DNA from: Pomphorhynchus laevis
Taxonomy: Eukaryota; Acanthocephala; Palaeacanthocephala; Echinorhynchida; Pomphorhynchidae
Direction of reading: 5' to 3'
Assembly: GCA_012934845.2 (NCBI GenBank)
Contig: WNNJ02003641.1
Coordinates: 354,339 to 418,338 of the forward strand
DNA: 64,000 nucleotides
This document shows positions 33,801-42,649 of the stretch, in pieces. The notes under the pieces were generated by a model. It had not been told where the DNA came from, did not search any database, and saw nothing but the letters and a program-made list of their open reading frames with translations. The position numbers and the translations under genes were made by a program. Within the stretch, counting starts at the first letter, position 1. Every line of letters starts with the position of its first letter.

Positions 33801-34643
33801 AATAATTATAAATAATAAATAATTATATAATATGTTATACACTTAATATTTATTTAACAATAAATTTCAAATTGGGATTTAAAATAAAAATCAACTTTTA
33901 TAAATTGACTTATAAATAATAGACAATGTAACTGAATAAGGATAAGAGGTCATAAGGATATCATTGTTTTAGTTATTTAAAAATTTTTACATACTTTTGC
34001 TTACAATATTTTTAGGGAGTACTTCTACATTCAAATTGAAAGGCATGTTCGAGCGCACCTGGACGACAGCGGCAGTTGTGAAGCAGCCAATGCCGACATT
34101 AATCTATTTAGGATACTTACTTCTCACTACGACAGAACCAATCAAATTCAGGTATTAAAGTTAAATTAAAATGTAAACGGAGATTTTAAACACTTTATTC
34201 CCACAACTTAATAAAGTTCTCAAAATAATATATAATAATATATAATATTAAATATTAAATAATATAATAATTTATATCATCAGAAATATAAATATAATTG
34301 TAAAATATTTGATAATTTTAAATCAATTTGTCAATTATCTTTAATTTTAAATCATATGTTTTTATTTATCTATTACTTTATAATAAATCTCAATTATCAA
34401 TAAATTTATTTGTCTCTGTGAGATAAAAACAAATTATTTATCACTTCGTAATTATCATTGTATTTTTAGACACCGAGAAATTTCCTGAATGTAATCAAAA
34501 GAGCAATTGCTGAATTTACGAATGCAATTATGCTCAAAAGAGATATTGAGCCATCGTGGAAGAAAATCATCTACAAGGTTATTTCAAAGATGGATGCAGA
34601 TCTTCCTCCATATTTTAAAAACTGCACTGTTAACAATCACTGA
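27301..34643 (+). CDS. pros: Prospero/PROX homeodomain transcription factor (spliced, 4 exons)
   Basis: Coding exons 27301-27864, 29708-29880, 34016-34151 and 34470-34643 join in phase into a 348-residue protein ending at TGA 34641-34643. The last three exons encode the atypical homeodomain plus Prospero domain: [51 protein letters not shown], and [19 protein letters not shown] in the variant [10 protein letters not shown]. Prospero proteins are nuclear DNA-binding regulators that switch neural and other progenitors toward differentiation. The N-terminal part is short and unlike the long one of flies and vertebrates, so 5' exons may be missing. Introns are 1.84, 4.14 and 0.32 kb; the larger two carry repeats. 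Divergence is high, yet every splice site and the frame are intact, so the gene is probably live. Confidence 0.93.
27937..28085. repeat. Intronic direct repeat copy 1
   Basis: ATGTTGAAACTGAAATTAAA and TAAGCTTAGCATAAGCATAA recur at 29447 onward; the downstream CGATATTATGCTCAATCAGA unit is present once or twice here, and a further scrap lies at 28945-28980. Confidence 0.8.
28284..28452. mobile_element. MITE-like foldback in pros intron 1
   Basis: About 65-base imperfect inverted arms: GGGACGATCAGGTGTAATTC with AACAAGATTATTATATTTTA and AGTAACTACTA on the left, mirrored by AGTAGTTACTAAAGAAATAT, AATTTTGTTGAC and TTACATCTGATCGTTCC on the right, around a spacer of about 25 bases. The size and long terminal inverted repeats suit a non-autonomous DNA transposon. 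No target duplication is certain and no second copy lies in this window. Confidence 0.65.
29444..29605. repeat. Intronic direct repeat copy 2 with a minisatellite
   Basis: Same left part as 27937-28085, followed by about three units of a 31-36 base repeat built on CGATATTATGCTCAATCAGA and ACCAATATGGT. It lies some 100 bases upstream of the homeobox exon acceptor. Confidence 0.8.
29708..29880 (+). CDS. pros: pros exon 2, homeodomain
   Basis: 57 codons plus two bases, between TTTTTAG and AG|GTAATG. It encodes [40 protein letters not shown] and [17 protein letters not shown]. [13 protein letters not shown], RYPxS and QLxKWFSNFR are diagnostic of Prospero homeodomains; helix-3 KWFSNF is unchanged. 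A second AG (at 29713-29714) seven bases downstream would break the phase with exon 1, so the first is chosen. Confidence 0.93.
30490..32915 (+). mobile_element. RLE LINE relic e, in the pros intron
   Basis: The longest-spanning relic of its family. An N-terminal block [20 protein letters not shown] (30508 onward) and a [17 protein letters not shown] block (30850) correspond to the region before the RT. RT blocks follow: [15 protein letters not shown] (31229), [12 protein letters not shown] (31313), [12 protein letters not shown] (31500) and [18 protein letters not shown] (31609). The endonuclease end has [16 protein letters not shown] (32436), the C...C...H....C finger, and [20 protein letters not shown] (32741). 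Many stops and frame changes are present. The sense orientation within the intron is unusual, since such insertions tend to be tolerated better in antisense. Confidence 0.8.
33228..33620 (+). other. Unidentified GC-richer patch in the pros intron
   Basis: A 63-codon frame from ATG 33228 ([20 protein letters not shown] and onward) is followed by further GC-richer sequence with TTCGGAGCACCCCATATTCT. No domain is recognised and no other copy lies in the window. It could be the 3' end of the LINE just upstream or a separate insertion. Confidence 0.35.
33880..33965 (-). repeat. W repeat scrap
   Basis: TTTAAAATAAAAATCAACTT, TTGACTTATAAATAATAGAC and AATAAGGATAAGAGGTCAT are W core-edge sequence in reverse. 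Confidence 0.6.
34016..34151 (+). CDS. pros: pros exon 3, start of the Prospero domain
   Basis: One base completing Arg, then 45 codons: [45 protein letters not shown]. It aligns to the family pattern REFYYxQMEKxARQ...ELxRxLNxHYNRNNxI. Boundaries TTTTTAG|G and CAG|GTATTA fit. Confidence 0.93.
34470..34643 (+). CDS. pros: pros exon 4, end of the Prospero domain
   Basis: 57 codons and a TGA stop: [57 protein letters not shown]. The pattern P.xF...xxxxxREFxxAI..GKDxxPSWKKxIYKVIxxxDxxxPxxFK is clear. The few residues after PPYFKN differ from the usual tail (FKSPNFLxxL). Confidence 0.93.
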   Translation, partial: TPRNFLNVIKRAIAEFTNAIMLKRDIEPSWKKIIYKVISKMDADLPPYFKNCTVNNH

Positions 34644-35780
34644 AGACAAAACTATCATCATTTTTATCAATTTTTTCTATTTTCTCTTAACAAAGCTGCT
34701 GCCTACATGGCATAAAAAAGAAAGACTTAAATTAGCCTATAAATACGGCTGCACCTTAAATTCACTATTCATGATGTAATTATTTGATATTTAATGGCAT
34801 TTCATGCTTGTTAGAATGCCGCTTATTTAGAATCGCAAGCGCCTTTGAGATATAAAGCAACAAACAGATAAACTTCTAATGCTTAAAATACGTTCATCAT
34901 GAAGTTACCAATTGTTTCGCCAAGTGTAGACCATTGTATGCCATAATTCATACCACTAACTGAGGTTATTTAAGAAATTCCTTATCTTATCTTATCTTAT
35001 ACCACTAACGCACGCTAAAGTGTTCGCTAGTGGTACCGTTTTGCATTTTATTTATTCTGTACATCAGCCTAATCGTCTAAACGCTTCAGATGGTATTAGC
35101 AACACTGAGTTCTTCAATAAAAGTTGAGTTTTACAAAGAAATCCATAAATGCTATACTATTATCATTCTTTGTTATTGATTTGACTATGCACCTTCGTCA
35201 TATACTTAGTGATGATTCATGTGCTGTATGTGATGATGACTTGGTTATCCAAAAATCTTTTATCCGCTCAAAGTGCATTTAATGTTATGTCATCCAACTG
35301 TCTTTTCAACCAGTCGAAGGTAAATGTGCATAAGTCAAAATAACTTTCGTTTGTATGGTTCTTTAAGTCGATGTAAAGGCTAAAAATGAGAAGATTTGAC
35401 TTTAAAACTACTTCAAGGTTTTGCTCGCTTTTAAGTGGCTATCCATTGAACCACTAACACATAAATACACAAGGAGAGGGTTGTTTCGCAGTAGAGGTTG
35501 CAAATGATTGACAACCTCAACTGCAAAATCCTAGGATATATCTTTCACAAAAAGCATTCAGATATTTAAATACATAAACAGATCAGCTCTCGATGTATTC
35601 TATTTCCGATAATCTCCTTACATTACAAGTTATCTGGACGGATTAAACCGCGTTTAATTTCCATCAGTTAGACAAGTGTCAGTTGATATGCGTTGTAAGC
35701 GTGGAGATATGAAGTTTTTTCGTCGTCAGTATAAATACTTTTATCATTTGTATACTATCTGCTATAATATGTGATCAACA
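34644..35780. other. No gene recognised downstream of pros
   Basis: Probably holds the pros 3' UTR at its left end, though no standard AATAAA signal follows within about 100 bases of the stop. A short CTTAT microsatellite sits at 34980-35001. The remainder is moderately AT-rich without motifs. Confidence 0.5.
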
Positions 35781-35789
35781 GATACAAAA

Positions 35790-35965
35790 AGTCAATCGTC
35801 ATAAAAATTGACTTTTATTTTAAATTTCAATTTTAAATTTTAACTTGATATAAATATAAATTGTATAAAATCTTATATAATTATTTATTATTCATCTTTA
35901 TTTTTATTTATAAATAATATAAAATACATAGACTCGGTTATCTGATCTGATTTGATATTTATTAT
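35790..35965 (+). repeat. W repeat 3' half
   Basis: CATAAAAATTGACTTTTATT through AAATACATAGACTCGGTTAT and CTGATCTGATTTG. Confidence 0.7.
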
Positions 35966-36079
35966 TTAGAATTTAGTTAATTATTGATAATTTTATTGTT
36001 TATATAGTAATGACTTAGACTAGCAGACAATTGTATTTCAACGTTTATTTAAACTTTTCTACGTAAAGACTGTTTAGCA

Positions 36080-36104
36080 CAGAGGTGGCCAACTAATGGC
36101 TCAT
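36080..36104 (+). other. Possible hAT transposon terminus
   Basis: CAGAGGTGGCCAACTAATGG resembles the CAGGGGTGGCCAACC-type terminal inverted repeats of hAT elements. The partner end (GTTGGCCACC-like) is not seen in the following 400 bases, and no transposase is present, so it is either a solo end or chance. Confidence 0.25.
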
Positions 36105-36494
36105 TATTTTTCGTATCTCTGCATCCTTCATGCCTTCGTTCGGATGTCCTTAATGCTTTACTTCATCCTTTCTGCGCTGTGATCTTGTAGTAGGTGAACC
36201 TGATAGTAGGTGAACATCTATCGGCAGCCTGAAAGGTACAACAGCCATATTATTTTCTTCCCACTTGATGTATTTTAGTTCGTAGTTGGAATGTGCCAAT
36301 GTTAATGTCCCTCTGACTATTCACTGATTGATCATTTTGTTTAAATTTTTATATTTCCTTAATTTGTACTTGAGTGGTCAGTGGTCGCTCCATGGAGTAA
36401 ATTTTCTCCCAGCAATATCCGGATGAAAATTTTTGCTGTAAATATTATTGTTAGTTATTTATAAAAAGAACATTCATTGAAATGAATAACAATT

Positions 36495-38216
36495 TTAAGT
36501 TAAGTTAAGAAAAAAAGTTGAACTCTCTGTTTCAGTCAAGCAATCGTCGAGATCGACTTCGTTTTTATCGAAATCCTCATCAGATGTAGATGATGATTCA
36601 TCAGAACTTACCAAGCAATTCTGGACGAATTCTATTTTATCGACCAGTTTTCCACACGTAACAACCTCCATGCTTGAAAATCCAGCTATCATATCGATAT
36701 TGAATTCCTTCGTGCTACAGCATTGGTCTAGCATGTGATTCATCACTTCCTCGCATAGTTGATCAACATTATCATCATTAGTTAATATTGTATCAGAAGG
36801 CGTTGCCGTTGTCGAATCTGGATGTTTAAGGCTATTTTCTTGTTTTGCAGTTTCGGTAACAACAGATTTTAGATTCATATAGGAATCTTCTTCCATAAAA
36901 TCGATAAACTCCGATACCCATTTAGGGTTGATCTTCATGTTGACATCGCAGAACGCTCGTATGATTGATAGGAAACAGAATCTGAGCTGCTCCGGTGTTT
37001 GAATAAGCCCAGGACGTTCATTACGAAGATTGTGTAAAATATTCATAAGTTGAGCATGAGAGTTACAACCTTCACTTGCTGCAAGTAGAGTGAGTACGAT
37101 ATCTACAAAAGCAAACGTGCCACTTCTTCCGCTACCAGCACTGCAATGAATAACTGGTGAGTGTTCGAAGACATGTTGACTTCGTAATATGCTAAGAAAA
37201 CGAAGGAAATTTTCAGGGCAAGAGGGTTCGCCAAAGTCAGGCCAATCAGTATAATTGTAATGATGTATATCTCTTGTTTCGCCTGTATTGCTTTTTAGAA
37301 TTTTTAAAATCCTCTCTACAAACGAGTCGTAATGTATTCCAGATTGAAGTTCAACAGTCATATCGATATCGTTCAAACGCATAATTGCCGTATCTTCTTC
37401 GGTAAGACCATCGATTAGTATTTTTTCCATAGTGCACTCCATTGTAAAAAACTGGAAGCATTTGGAACGGCCCTTTTCTACTAACTTATTCAGAATAATA
37501 ATCGACCGAACGTTATCTCGCCAAACCATATTCCAATAATGTGAGATCGTGTTCGACAAAGGGCCCTGAGAAAGTATGTATGATCGATTTGCAGGTTTAT
37601 ATCCAACAAAGTTAGCATTGATATACGATGTTTGACAGTTTTTAAGCTTTACTAATGTGCTGTCGACTTTTCCATTGCGTTCTAAAAAAGGATACGCATA
37701 GTAGTTATATCCACCCGACTGTTCATAGTCGCGATCCCATTTATTCGTAAGATTTAGATCTTTTAATTGACTCGGAGCAAGCCCGTGCATATTGGTTGGC
37801 ATTTGTAATCCATAATCTTTTAATCTTAGGAATTCTCGAAAACCTTCACACTTTTTATTTCGGTTGATTTGACTGCATATGGATTTTGGTATTAGTTCGT
37901 CGGAACCTTTTGTCGGGTTCAGTGATATGCGGGAAACACTGGTGGATGAAGGCTCCGTAGGCCCGCTTTCAGAAATATTTAATTCGCGGGCTTCGGCAAC
38001 TGCTTCTTCGTCTGATTGGGGTAATTCTTTTTGGCCATCATCATTCGGACGCATATGTATTATCGTGGAGTCAAGAAAATTGTAATCAGTTGTTGAACTG
38101 TGAATGCAAACTTCGCGAGGTTCAGGATGGCAAATGTTCGGATTTATTTGGTCGAAATATGGATGATAATTGTTTTCAATGCTCGATAGAAGGGCCTTCG
38201 CATTTCCTCGCATCAA
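36495..38216 (-). CDS. PTPN1/2-like protein tyrosine phosphatase, intronless, joined to a LINE frame
   Basis: 573 codons without interruption. Residues 195-425 form a classical PTP domain: TSYINANFVGY (197-206), SYILSQGPLSNT (212-223), TDWPDFGEP (WPD loop, Asp327), VIHCSAGSGRSGTF (P-loop, Cys358, Arg364) and LIQTPEQLRF (Q loop, Gln406). All catalytic residues are kept; the usual HCSAGIGRS has Ser for Ile. YILxQGPLxNT and LNKLVEKGRSKC are closest to PTPN1/PTPN2. The pTyr-recognition loop (KNRNRY in relatives) is not recognisable. N- and C-terminal tails are acidic and Ser-rich. The first dozen residues (LMRGNAKALL) look like the C-terminus of the RLE LINE immediately upstream. The host start could be ATG 38054, or an exon beginning near 38097 after GCATTCACAG. 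Intronless form suggests a retrocopy or a single large exon. Confidence 0.88.
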   Translation of the reverse strand: MMRGNAKALLSSIENNYHPYFDQINPNICHPEPREVCIHSSTTDYNFLDSTIIHMRPNDDGQKELPQSDEEAVAEARELNISESGPTEPSSTSVSRISLNPTKGSDELIPKSICSQINRNKKCEGFREFLRLKDYGLQMPTNMHGLAPSQLKDLNLTNKWDRDYEQSGGYNYYAYPFLERNGKVDSTLVKLKNCQTSYINANFVGYKPANRSYILSQGPLSNTISHYWNMVWRDNVRSIIILNKLVEKGRSKCFQFFTMECTMEKILIDGLTEEDTAIMRLNDIDMTVELQSGIHYDSFVERILKILKSNTGETRDIHHYNYTDWPDFGEPSCPENFLRFLSILRSQHVFEHSPVIHCSAGSGRSGTFAFVDIVLTLLAASEGCNSHAQLMNILHNLRNERPGLIQTPEQLRFCFLSIIRAFCDVNMKINPKWVSEFIDFMEEDSYMNLKSVVTETAKQENSLKHPDSTTATPSDTILTNDDNVDQLCEEVMNHMLDQCCSTKEFNIDMIAGFSSMEVVTCGKLVDKIEFVQNCLVSSDESSSTSDEDFDKNEVDLDDCLTETESSTFFLNLT

Positions 38217-40341
38217 CGCGATTGAAATACGCTAAAACAGGCGGGCTGCTGCAATATCGTACGACATTGATGAACGAAGAGCTAAATTTCGAGCTATGCG
38301 CCTAACTACTTGCTCACCCTCTGGATTCCAGCCTCCGTAACACTCTAGCACAGCAGGGGTGAAGTTGTACCCTGCTTCGATCATTTGAGCCCGGTATTTC
38401 CTGTCTTTGACATTGGAGGCGTACTCATTGGCAGAGAAAAGTTGGGTACGAGCGGCATGGCGGATGTAGGCCTTCTGTAGCGGGTTTGAAACCGCAAAAT
38501 ACACTGCTTCCGGCGGATCTCCATAAATTAGAATATCAGCCGGTCTTTCTCTGAGATTCTTTATCACGTTCGGGACTTCTCGTCCAACGTACATTCCAGC
38601 CGATTGTGCAGCCTGAAAAACAATGTCTCGTATGCCATTATGACGTAGGCCTGTAAAACCTCCAAAAGAGCACGTTAAGGCATGGAAACCCATACAATCA
38701 GCTTTACGGTAACACCTACTGCACCTGTAGATTTCATCAGAAATGGGAATGCCCAGCCAGAAACGTATTAGGACAGAAAATTCGTTGTCGGTCAGCGCTA
38801 GACCAAGACTTTTGTTGGGTGTTCATTGTAGCCAAGCATTTGCGTGGGGAGAGGACACTGAAAGTATTCGCGCTTTGTCCGCCTTACTCGATCTCGATTT
38901 TAACTGATCTAGCATGGCTGAGTCAATTAGAGAGGACAATTTTCCCTGTACTGTCGACACAACGAACTTAGTTGAAACTAATTCTAGTGCGTTTTTTGAT
39001 GTGATGAATCCAGGAAAAGTACTAGCATCCAGATCAAGAGAAGTTGCGACAGCTTGAGTGCTTGCTATAAAGGCTGTTGAACAGTGTTTCAGAGTACTTC
39101 TCAGACCGAGTCCGCCCATTTTTAGAGGAAGTTCAGCTTGACACTTTTTCTTGGTTGAAAGTTGAACTGATGTGATTATTCCAAGTGCGCGCATAACTGC
39201 CTCGTCGAACCGATGGCAGAAGTCGTCCATAAAACGGAAGTCAACGTTTCTCATGTAAAATGCCACTCTAGGGGCTGACGCGCAGTGTCGCAAAAGCAAA
39301 TAAGCTACATGAGCATCAGGAATTGATGTCACGAGATCTATATCGTGGAGGAGTTTGGGCATAACCTTTTCGAGCATGAACGACTTGACAAAATCAGGCG
39401 AGCCAATCGGACAACAAAGTAGTGAAAAATTGCGACCACTCACAACTGTACAGGGTTGCTGACAAGTATTGTTGATGGATTGAATATCGTCTGTGTTTCC
39501 TATAAGTTCCGTCTTACCCCAGTTAATGGACAGTCCAATCATTGAAAATTCTGAGGAGATAAAATTCAGTGCAAGAGCAATGGCATTTGGGTTGCCCCCA
39601 ATGATGCCATCATCCAAATACCATTTGTTGAAATGAATGCCCTCCATATTGTTAAGCTGTGCAATTACTGGGTGGATTGCCACAGAGAACAGTAGAGGGC
39701 CAAAGGGGTCACCTTGTTGAACTCCGGATTCAGATTTTAGGTATTGCGAGCCGAAACGGAGATAAGTGGGGTGATCGTAGCACCAACGTACCCACGCTGC
39801 CATTTGAGGAATTTGGGATTCAATTGCTCTCAAGAAAATACGGCTGTCAATAGTGTTAAATGCGTTCGACACGTCGATTTTTGCCCACGTCCAATTTCCC
39901 AATTCAGGCATATGTTCGTTCGTGCGGCGGACCTGATGGATTATGTTGTCAATGCCGTCCGGTGTTGCAACGCCCATCTGTAATGGTCTAAGAATCGTTA
40001 CTAACTCTCCTCTTAACTTCGAACAAACGCACTTTGAGCATATTCGTCGGTGTGTATCTCCAATTGCAATGGGGCGAATACCTCCGTTTGGCTTTTCTAG
40101 AACGATGAGGTTCGCGCCTGCCAAGAAAGGAGCAACTTGTTGTGGTAAATCACCTGCCACCATGTTGTTTATCAATTGCGTTAAGCGTGAAAGAAGTGTT
40201 CCTGAGGGGCCATATGTCAGTCATGCCTCGTTCATATGGTTGTACTGTTAACTTCGAAGATTGCAAGTATCGTGCCATATCTATTGAACTTGCTGTCTCG
40301 TTGTCAAAGACATTAGATCGATGAGAGTTTGATTCGGTCAT
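38217..40341 (-). mobile_element. RLE LINE f, nearly intact
   Basis: The 450-codon frame at 38823-40175 holds a complete RT: GGIRPIAIGDTHRRI, KIDVSNAFNTIDSR, SGVQQGDPFGPLLF, KWYLDDGIIGG and LPLKMGGLGLRS. After a TGA (38825-38823) the same frame resumes with SLGLALTDNEFSVLIRFWLG, a CSRC...H....C finger, LRHNGIRDI, RPADILIYG and AVSNPLQKAYIRHA (restriction-like endonuclease), ending GYNFTPAVLECYGGWNPEGE and ARLF then TAG (38234-38232). Both catalytic sets look intact. It is a different and much younger subfamily than relics a, b, d, e and g. Its N-terminus is unclear: upstream of 40175 the frame opens from a TGA near 40210, and 40150-40341 is open in another frame. Confidence 0.88.
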
Positions 40342-40374
40342 TCAACAATGAGTCCAATAAATTGAGGTAAAACT

Positions 40375-41240
40375 TATGAAGTTTTATTGGACTTAATCTA
40401 CAGTACCAAATGGTTTAATGATAAACAAAGTTATGACACAATGAAAGGGAGGTGACGGTGGCTTGTCAATAAGATATATGGTCCTGGCTCTGCGGAGTGC
40501 TGCATTAATCCAACTACGAGCTATATTGTTGAAGTCACCGATAAACATGTCATATCCGCTACCTAACATTATATCCAGAATATCAAGGTTCTTGTGAATA
40601 TCATCTGGTCGAATATAAATATTGGATGTGCTGATGGGTTTACTGTTTTTCCAGAATGTTATCCCTTAACAAGACATGACTAGACAAAATAGTTAAGTAA
40701 ATGGATTATCTTAAGTGGCTCTTAACAAAAGTTAGAAGACCTTAAGATGAAAATGGGTGATATGGGGTAATATATAGAGTAAAGTGGGTGGTTATATTCT
40801 TTTGAATGAATCAATTAATGTCCCGCAATGATCGGATCGATCTAATCTCCTGAATGACTACAAACTTTGTATCTCGACTAGATATGAGACTAAGTGCAGA
40901 AGCACTGTTCGAATTCCACTGAACAATGTTCAGAGAAAATGGATCTCGACTATTTCCTATTGCAATGATAAGCAGTGTAGATATTAGATATATTAGGTGG
41001 GTCCAGAGCTGGAAAGGTTGCCTTATCAAACACAGGGACAACTGAATGACCATTGACTGTGTCCGTGCTGGTGAGTAAATTATAATCATTTCCCTTATCG
41101 TTTTTAAATCCATCGAGTGTATTTCATTCCCGTTGGAATGCATTACTTTTTTTCCATAACTTTCCCTTCTTCCGAAGACGCATCGTAGTTGAAGTTGCCG
41201 ATGCGGTCTGTTTGTTCGATGTAATCGAGCCAGACTCTAA
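40375..41240 (-). mobile_element. J LINE fragment A (endonuclease)
   Basis: Minus-strand reading gives the start of an APE endonuclease at 40920 (DPFSLNIVQWNSNSASALSL, then QEIRSIRSLRD) and, further on near 40600, IYIRPDDIHKNLDILD, GYDMFIGDFNNIARSWINAA and LRRAR. The same blocks occur in J copy C as FSLNILQWNSGGAYALRL and NVYIRQGEIHKNRELLDG. The WN, E and GDFN endonuclease positions are recognisable. The RT is missing. It abuts RLE LINE f. Confidence 0.75.
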
Positions 41241-41524
41241 AATATGCTGAGTATCATTAAATTTTCTAAACATAATTTTCTAAACAAACTTTGAAATTTA
41301 ACTATTGTTTCATCTTGCTTCTAATCTATAATTCTAATCATCTCATACGTTGTTATAAGTGAAGAATTATTGTGATTATCAGCTTTGATAAATTTGGTCG
41401 GAAATCCGTCTTGCCGCTTAGTGCTAAGAGAGCATACCCCGACTTCTATATAGTACAAAGTATAGTACTTCGTACTATACTTTTCGAGTCGTGATAAACA
41501 TGCTGGACACATCTAACTAATCGT

Positions 41525-41695
41525 TTTAGAACGTTATGTCGACGTAGGACATACCAAGTGAATTAATGCGGCACACGATCGAAGGCCTTCTTCAAATCAA
41601 GAAATGCAACATGAAGGGGTTTGCCTTTGTATTGTTGCAGGCACCGCGCAGCGTCAATGCCGTTAGTGGTTCCATCATGAACGAGATATATTATA
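41525..41695 (-). mobile_element. RTE-type LINE fragment
   Basis: Reads GTTNGIDAARCLQQYKGKPL followed by HVAFLDLKKAFDRVPH and WYVLRRHNV. The FLDLxKAFDRVPHxLIWYxLRxHxVP stretch is typical of the RTE/BovB clade of reverse transcriptases. Only this block remains. Confidence 0.75.
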
Positions 41696-41844
41696 TATAA
41701 TAAACCAGCAACCGTTTTTGAAGGACCTTAAAACTCGAATTTATCTTCCCAGAACTCAAGCTTACGATGTCGACTATTGCTCGATGTCATGAAAGCATGG
41801 CAAATATAGATACTTCGCTATACAAAACATCAATTGCAATGTAT

Positions 41845-42345
41845 AATTATAACACATATAATCAGATCAGCTAACTAAGTCTACGTATTTTATACGATGT
41901 ATAAATAAAAATAAGCATAAATAATAAATAATTATATAACATTTTATAAAATTTATATTTATATCAGGTTAAAATATAAAATTGATATTTAAAATAAAAG
42001 TCAATATTTATAAGTTGACTAATAAATAACAGACTATGTATAAGAATAAGATTATAGGTCATCAGGAGTAACTGCTATGTCATCAGATTTCAACCGCTAT
42101 TCCTCTAACCGACATTATTTACATAATATTATAAATATTTATTATATATTTATATAAATATAATACATTATATAGTACAATGATTTTAATAGTTTCGAAA
42201 CGCGAGAAATTCAATACCGTCTAGAGAATAAACTTATTTTTGGAGATGTTCAAAAAAATGATATAAAGATTTAAGGTCATCAGGAGGAACTGCTATGTTA
42301 TCAGGTTTCAACCGCTATTCTTCGACCCATTTATTTTTTTATAAA
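41845..42345 (-). repeat. Two W repeat copies in reverse
   Basis: 41855-42115 is nearly complete: GATCAGCTAACTAAGTCTAC, TTGACTAATAAATAACAGAC, GGTCATCAGGAGTAACTGCT and CAACCGCTATTCCTC. A second core scrap (GGTCATCAGGAGGAACTGCT) follows at 42270-42335. Confidence 0.75.
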
Positions 42346-42464
42346 TATTTCTAAATAATTTATTATATTTAACTTGATTGCATCTGGAGCTGAAATTCTT
42401 CTGATTGTGGCACGATATTATCCTCACAGGTATTGTTCCTATTTCAATACGGCAATATGCTACT

Positions 42465-42632
42465 AATCAGCCTGGGTGGGTCTCACCAGCTGCTCACCCA
42501 GACCTACATTTTACGTTTCGACCCTCATTATCTGCTTACTCCGTACACTGGTGCTGATCGGATCGGAACTCAGGACGTCTGTATCTCGATTCAACGCTAT
42601 ATCCACTAGGCTGGCTGGTCCAGCGGTGTAGA
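42465..42632 (-). repeat. tRNA-derived SINE
   Basis: Minus strand from 42632: CCAGCCAGCCTAGTGGATAT then AGCGTTGAATCGAG, with an A-box-like TAGTGGATATAGCG at 42608-42595 and a B-box-like GAGTTCCGATCC at 42571-42560. The anticodon-arm spacing is plausible. The body continues to a 7-bp hairpin (CTGGGTG...CACCCAG) at about 42495-42470. It is not a functional tRNA: no acceptor stem or CCA-side pairing is visible. Confidence 0.65.
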
Positions 42633-42649
42633 TATACATTCATGTATAT

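Larger units (their letters stand above)
29881..34015 (+). other. pros intron 2 of the visible gene, with a LINE
   Basis: 4,135 bases. 29881-30480 is AT-rich with nothing recognised. 30490-32915 is an RLE LINE relic in the sense direction. 32916-33220 is AT-rich. 33228-33620 is an unidentified GC-richer patch. 33880-33965 is a W scrap. Confidence 0.75.

Noticed and set aside
34507-34779. 90-codon frame downstream of the Prospero domain
   Set aside because: It overlaps exon 4 in another frame.
36080-36104. Complete hAT transposon
   Set aside because: Only one terminus-like sequence; no partner end or transposase.
42465-42632. Functional tRNA gene
   Set aside because: Boxes are present but the acceptor stem does not pair; better explained as a SINE.
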